The notes under the pieces are model-generated. The model was not told the DNA's origin. It saw nothing but the letters and a program-made list of their open reading frames with translations, and made no database searches. The translations under genes and the position numbers were made by a program. Source: Enterococcus_G camelliae (GTDB taxonomy: Bacteria > Bacillota > Bacilli > Lactobacillales > Enterococcaceae). Taken from it: a stretch of DNA of 64,000 nt. The DNA lies in assembly GCF_042685105.1 (NCBI RefSeq), contig NZ_JBHUMO010000072.1, forward strand, positions 1-64,000, written 5' to 3'. Below, piece after piece: positions 61,610 through 64,000 of the stretch (position 1 is its first letter; each line of letters begins with the position of its first letter).

Positions 61610-62269
61610 TTATTTCGTAAAATAGCGGGCAACCCAATCGCCTAACCATTGAATAATTTGAACAATGACAATTAAGATGACAATGATAACAACCAGCACC
61701 ATGGTCTCATAGCGATTGTACCCATACTGGATGGCCAAATCACCAATTCCTCCAGCACCAATCGTTCCAACCATCGCGGAATAACCAAGTAAACTAACGA
61801 TGGTTAACACTACACCACGAACTAACGAAGGCAAGCTTTCAGGAATAATCACATTGGTAATGATTAACCATGTGGATGCTCCTTGCGCCACGCTTGCTTC
61901 CAAAACCCCATGATCAATTTCAGCAAAAGAACTTTCAGCCACCCGAGCAAAAAAAGGAATGGCAGCAATCGAGAGTGCCACTGCTCCCCCCGCGGGTGTA
62001 TAAGGATCTCCTAAAAGGAACGTTAACAGGGGTATTAACGTCACCAACAATATCAAGAATGGCAATGAACGCAGGGCGTTGACTAAAAAACCCACCGTTT
62101 TATGTAACCATTCGTGCTTATAAAATAAAGAATTGTTTGCCAAAAAAAGAATTAGTCCAACAAGTCCACCCAATATGACTCCGATAATCGTTGAAATACC
62201 AACCATTTTCACTGTATCCCAGAGTGCTTGTGGTAAGTATTGCTGCAAAATTTCAGTTGTTGATTCCAT
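61610..62269 (-). CDS. metI: Methionine ABC transporter permease
   Basis: The 219-residue permease has five membrane segments and the ABC permease coupling loop around ESSFAEIDHGVLEASVAQGAS. It forms the MetNI complex with the ATPase encoded 3 bp upstream, importing L- or D-methionine. Confidence 0.9.
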   Translation of the reverse strand: MESTTEILQQYLPQALWDTVKMVGISTIIGVILGGLVGLILFLANNSLFYKHEWLHKTVGFLVNALRSLPFLILLVTLIPLLTFLLGDPYTPAGGAVALSIAAIPFFARVAESSFAEIDHGVLEASVAQGASTWLIITNVIIPESLPSLVRGVVLTIVSLLGYSAMVGTIGAGGIGDLAIQYGYNRYETMVLVVIIVILIVIVQIIQWLGDWVARYFTK

Positions 62270-62272
62270 TAT

Positions 62273-63304
62273 CTATGATTCCTCCTTCACGATGCGCAAT
62301 GAGGCAACTTTTTCTTGCATAGAGTGAATGGCTTCTTGAACGGCCCCCGGCTCACCTGTCATATAGACCAGTAAAATGCCAATTGCTTGTTCCTTAATGT
62401 ATTCAATTTTGCCATGAATAATCCCAATCGATACTGGATACTTTTTGGAAATGGTTGAGATCAGTGGGTCTAAAGTGTTAGTTCCTTGGTACCTTAGTTC
62501 CACAAGCGTCCCTTTCGAAAGAGAAGCTGTCAATTCAGCAGGAATTGCTAAATCAAAATAGCGCCCAACCAACCGTTTTGTAACGGACTCTTTGGGATTC
62601 GCAAACAACTCATAGGTTGTCCCTTCTTCCACTATTCGTCCATTTTCCATGACTGCCATCCGATCAAACAAGCGCCGCGCCACTTCTAGTTCATGCGTGA
62701 TAAAAACAATCGTAATTCCTAATTCGCGATTTATTTTAGCCAATAATTTTAAGATTTCCTCTGTTGTTTCAACATCTAGCGCACTTGTAGCTTCGTCACA
62801 AAGCAAGATTTCAGGATTATTAATGATTGCTCTAGCAATACCCACCCGTTGTTTTTGACCACCTGATAAGTTATTTGGGTAATCATGGTACTTCTCTTCC
62901 AAATCAACCAGTTGCAAGACTTCCTTCACACGTGCTTCGCGTTGCTCTTTTGGATAGTTGGCCGCTTTTAATGCAAACATAAGGTTCTGGGCAATCGTCC
63001 GATTACTAATCAAATTGAAATGTTGGAAAATCATTCCCACTTTCTTGCGAACCTCTCGAATAGCCGCCCCTTTTAGATCAGTGATATCTTCCCCATCAAT
63101 CAGTACACGCCCTTCTGTCGGACGTTGCAATAAATTCAACGTTCGAATAAGTGTACTTTTGCCTGCTCCACTCAAGCCAACAATGCCATATATTTCGCCC
63201 GCTTCAATGGTTAACTGAACTTCTTGAACGGCTGCAATCGCTTGGTTTTGTTTTTTAAACGTGACAGATACCTTTTGTAGTTCAATTTTTGCTTGATTTC
63301 TCAT
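62273..63304 (-). CDS. metN: Methionine ABC transporter ATPase
   Basis: The 343-residue ATPase has Walker A GLSGAGKSTLI, signature LSGGQKQRVGIARA, Walker B LLCDEATSALD, and a C-terminal NIL domain (from about 265) that senses methionine and inhibits transport. Confidence 0.95.
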   Translation of the reverse strand: MRNQAKIELQKVSVTFKKQNQAIAAVQEVQLTIEAGEIYGIVGLSGAGKSTLIRTLNLLQRPTEGRVLIDGEDITDLKGAAIREVRKKVGMIFQHFNLISNRTIAQNLMFALKAANYPKEQREARVKEVLQLVDLEEKYHDYPNNLSGGQKQRVGIARAIINNPEILLCDEATSALDVETTEEILKLLAKINRELGITIVFITHELEVARRLFDRMAVMENGRIVEEGTTYELFANPKESVTKRLVGRYFDLAIPAELTASLSKGTLVELRYQGTNTLDPLISTISKKYPVSIGIIHGKIEYIKEQAIGILLVYMTGEPGAVQEAIHSMQEKVASLRIVKEES

Positions 63305-63306
63305 CT

Positions 63307-64000
63307 TTATTCACTCCAAAATGCTGGTTTATCAAAATCCTTAAAATCTGATTTTGCAATCGCATCTTTAAATTCTTGACTCTCTAATACTTCCTTAACA
63401 GCTTTTGCAAAATCTGAATTTTTTTCAGCCGTTTGCACAACGAAAACATTCTTATAATTCTCTTTTAGTTTTTCCAAAGCTAATGCATCTGCCGGATTTA
63501 ATTTTGCCGCCCATGAGAAGTTTCCCGGAACTAACGCAATCGCTACATTATCCATTGAGCGAACCAATTGCGCTGCATCCAGTGTCTTAAACGTTAAGTT
63601 TTTAGGATTGGTTGCAATATCATCGACGGTCGCTTTTGTTTCATCAATGTCGCCTTTCAATGTAATCAAACCATTCGCTGCCAACAATTGTAACGTTCGC
63701 GCTAAGTTTGATGCATCATTGGCAATTGCGACAGTTGCACCATCTTGTAATTCATCTAAACTCTTCAGTTTTTTTGAATAAATTCCCATCCCTAAAGTTG
63801 GTACTTTTTCAACCACCGACAATTTTAAGTGATTGTCAGAAGCAAATTTTTCTAAATAAGCTGTATGTTGGAACAAATCAGCATCAATTGTGCCACTAGC
63901 TAAAGCCTTATTGGGTTGAACATAATCATTAAATAATTTGGTTGTTAGCTTGAAACCTTTTTTCTCTAATAACGGACTAATTACTTTCGTTGCCATATCC
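63307..64000 (-). CDS. metQ: Methionine-binding lipoprotein, 3' part
   Basis: About 230 residues of a NlpA/MetQ substrate-binding protein are visible (YVQPNKALASGTIDADLFQHTAYLEK in part; ALVPGNFSWAAKLNPADA). The frame stays open to the window edge, so the signal peptide and start lie beyond it. An ATG at 63996 is internal. It is the first visible gene of metQ-metN-metI. Confidence 0.92.
   Translation of the reverse strand, partial: DMATKVISPLLEKKGFKLTTKLFNDYVQPNKALASGTIDADLFQHTAYLEKFASDNHLKLSVVEKVPTLGMGIYSKKLKSLDELQDGATVAIANDASNLARTLQLLAANGLITLKGDIDETKATVDDIATNPKNLTFKTLDAAQLVRSMDNVAIALVPGNFSWAAKLNPADALALEKLKENYKNVFVVQTAEKNSDFAKAVKEVLESQEFKDAIAKSDFKDFDKPAFWSE

Overview
The window reads as chromosome of a low-GC Gram-positive coccus of the Enterococcaceae, most likely an Enterococcus. 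RpoB, RpoC, an IreK-type PASTA kinase with its IreP phosphatase, ClpC and CtsR all resemble what I remember of enterococcal proteins. The gene order differs from E. faecalis as I recall it, and I cannot name the species. There are no rRNA or tRNA genes, no insertion sequences, no phage genes and no CRISPR array. Nearly all of the window is well-spaced coding sequence bounded by strong hairpin terminators.

Layout. 1-3.1 kb: a candidate glycerol-uptake unit. It has a promoter overlapped by a catabolite-repression (cre) site, a leader terminator, two small paralogous membrane proteins, a GlpP-type antiterminator and a D-2-hydroxyacid dehydrogenase. 3.1-4.9 kb: amtB-glnK behind a GlnR operator. 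5-10.9 kb: two divergent operons. One encodes a beta-helix lipoprotein, a DUF4956 membrane protein and a VTC-fold protein. The other encodes a GT2-GtrA glycosyltransferase, a phosphodiester glycosidase and a small membrane protein. Both promoters carry the same mirrored TTTAAG-N5-TTTAAG-N10-(-10) layout known for CiaR. 10.9-12 kb: an MFS exporter. 12.1-16.4 kb: a TasA/CalY-like matrix operon with two SipW-type signal peptidases. 17-22.7 kb: small unknown genes, luxS, an ABC-F ATPase and a YdbS/YdbT-like pair. 22.8-30.4 kb: rpoBC behind a consensus promoter. 30.5-31.5 kb: birA.

31.5-39.1 kb holds a flavin-based extracellular electron transfer (EET) locus of the Listeria type: dmkA, fmnB and pplA on the minus strand, and ndh2, eetA, eetB and dmkB on the plus strand. 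Ndh2 should pass electrons from NADH to a demethylmenaquinone made with DmkA and DmkB. EetA/EetB and the FMN-carrying surface lipoprotein PplA (two FMN sites) should carry them outward. FmnB would attach the FMN. The flavin transporter subunit FmnA is not in the window.

39.3-64 kb is mostly housekeeping: glutathione reductase, the TrhP1/TrhP2 tRNA hydroxylation pair, clpC-ctsR with a CtsR operator, and the gmk-rpoZ-priA-def-fmt-rsmB-ireP-ireK run of overlapping genes. It continues with yicC, a PC4-like protein, a class A sortase, a beta-lactamase-fold hydrolase, tag, and a metQNI-type methionine transporter followed by a GlcD-like oxidase. metQ runs off the right edge.

The most unusual parts are the paired CiaR-type promoters of the VTC/DUF4956 region, the TasA-like operon with duplicated SipW peptidases, and the cre-plus-attenuator control region next to glpP.
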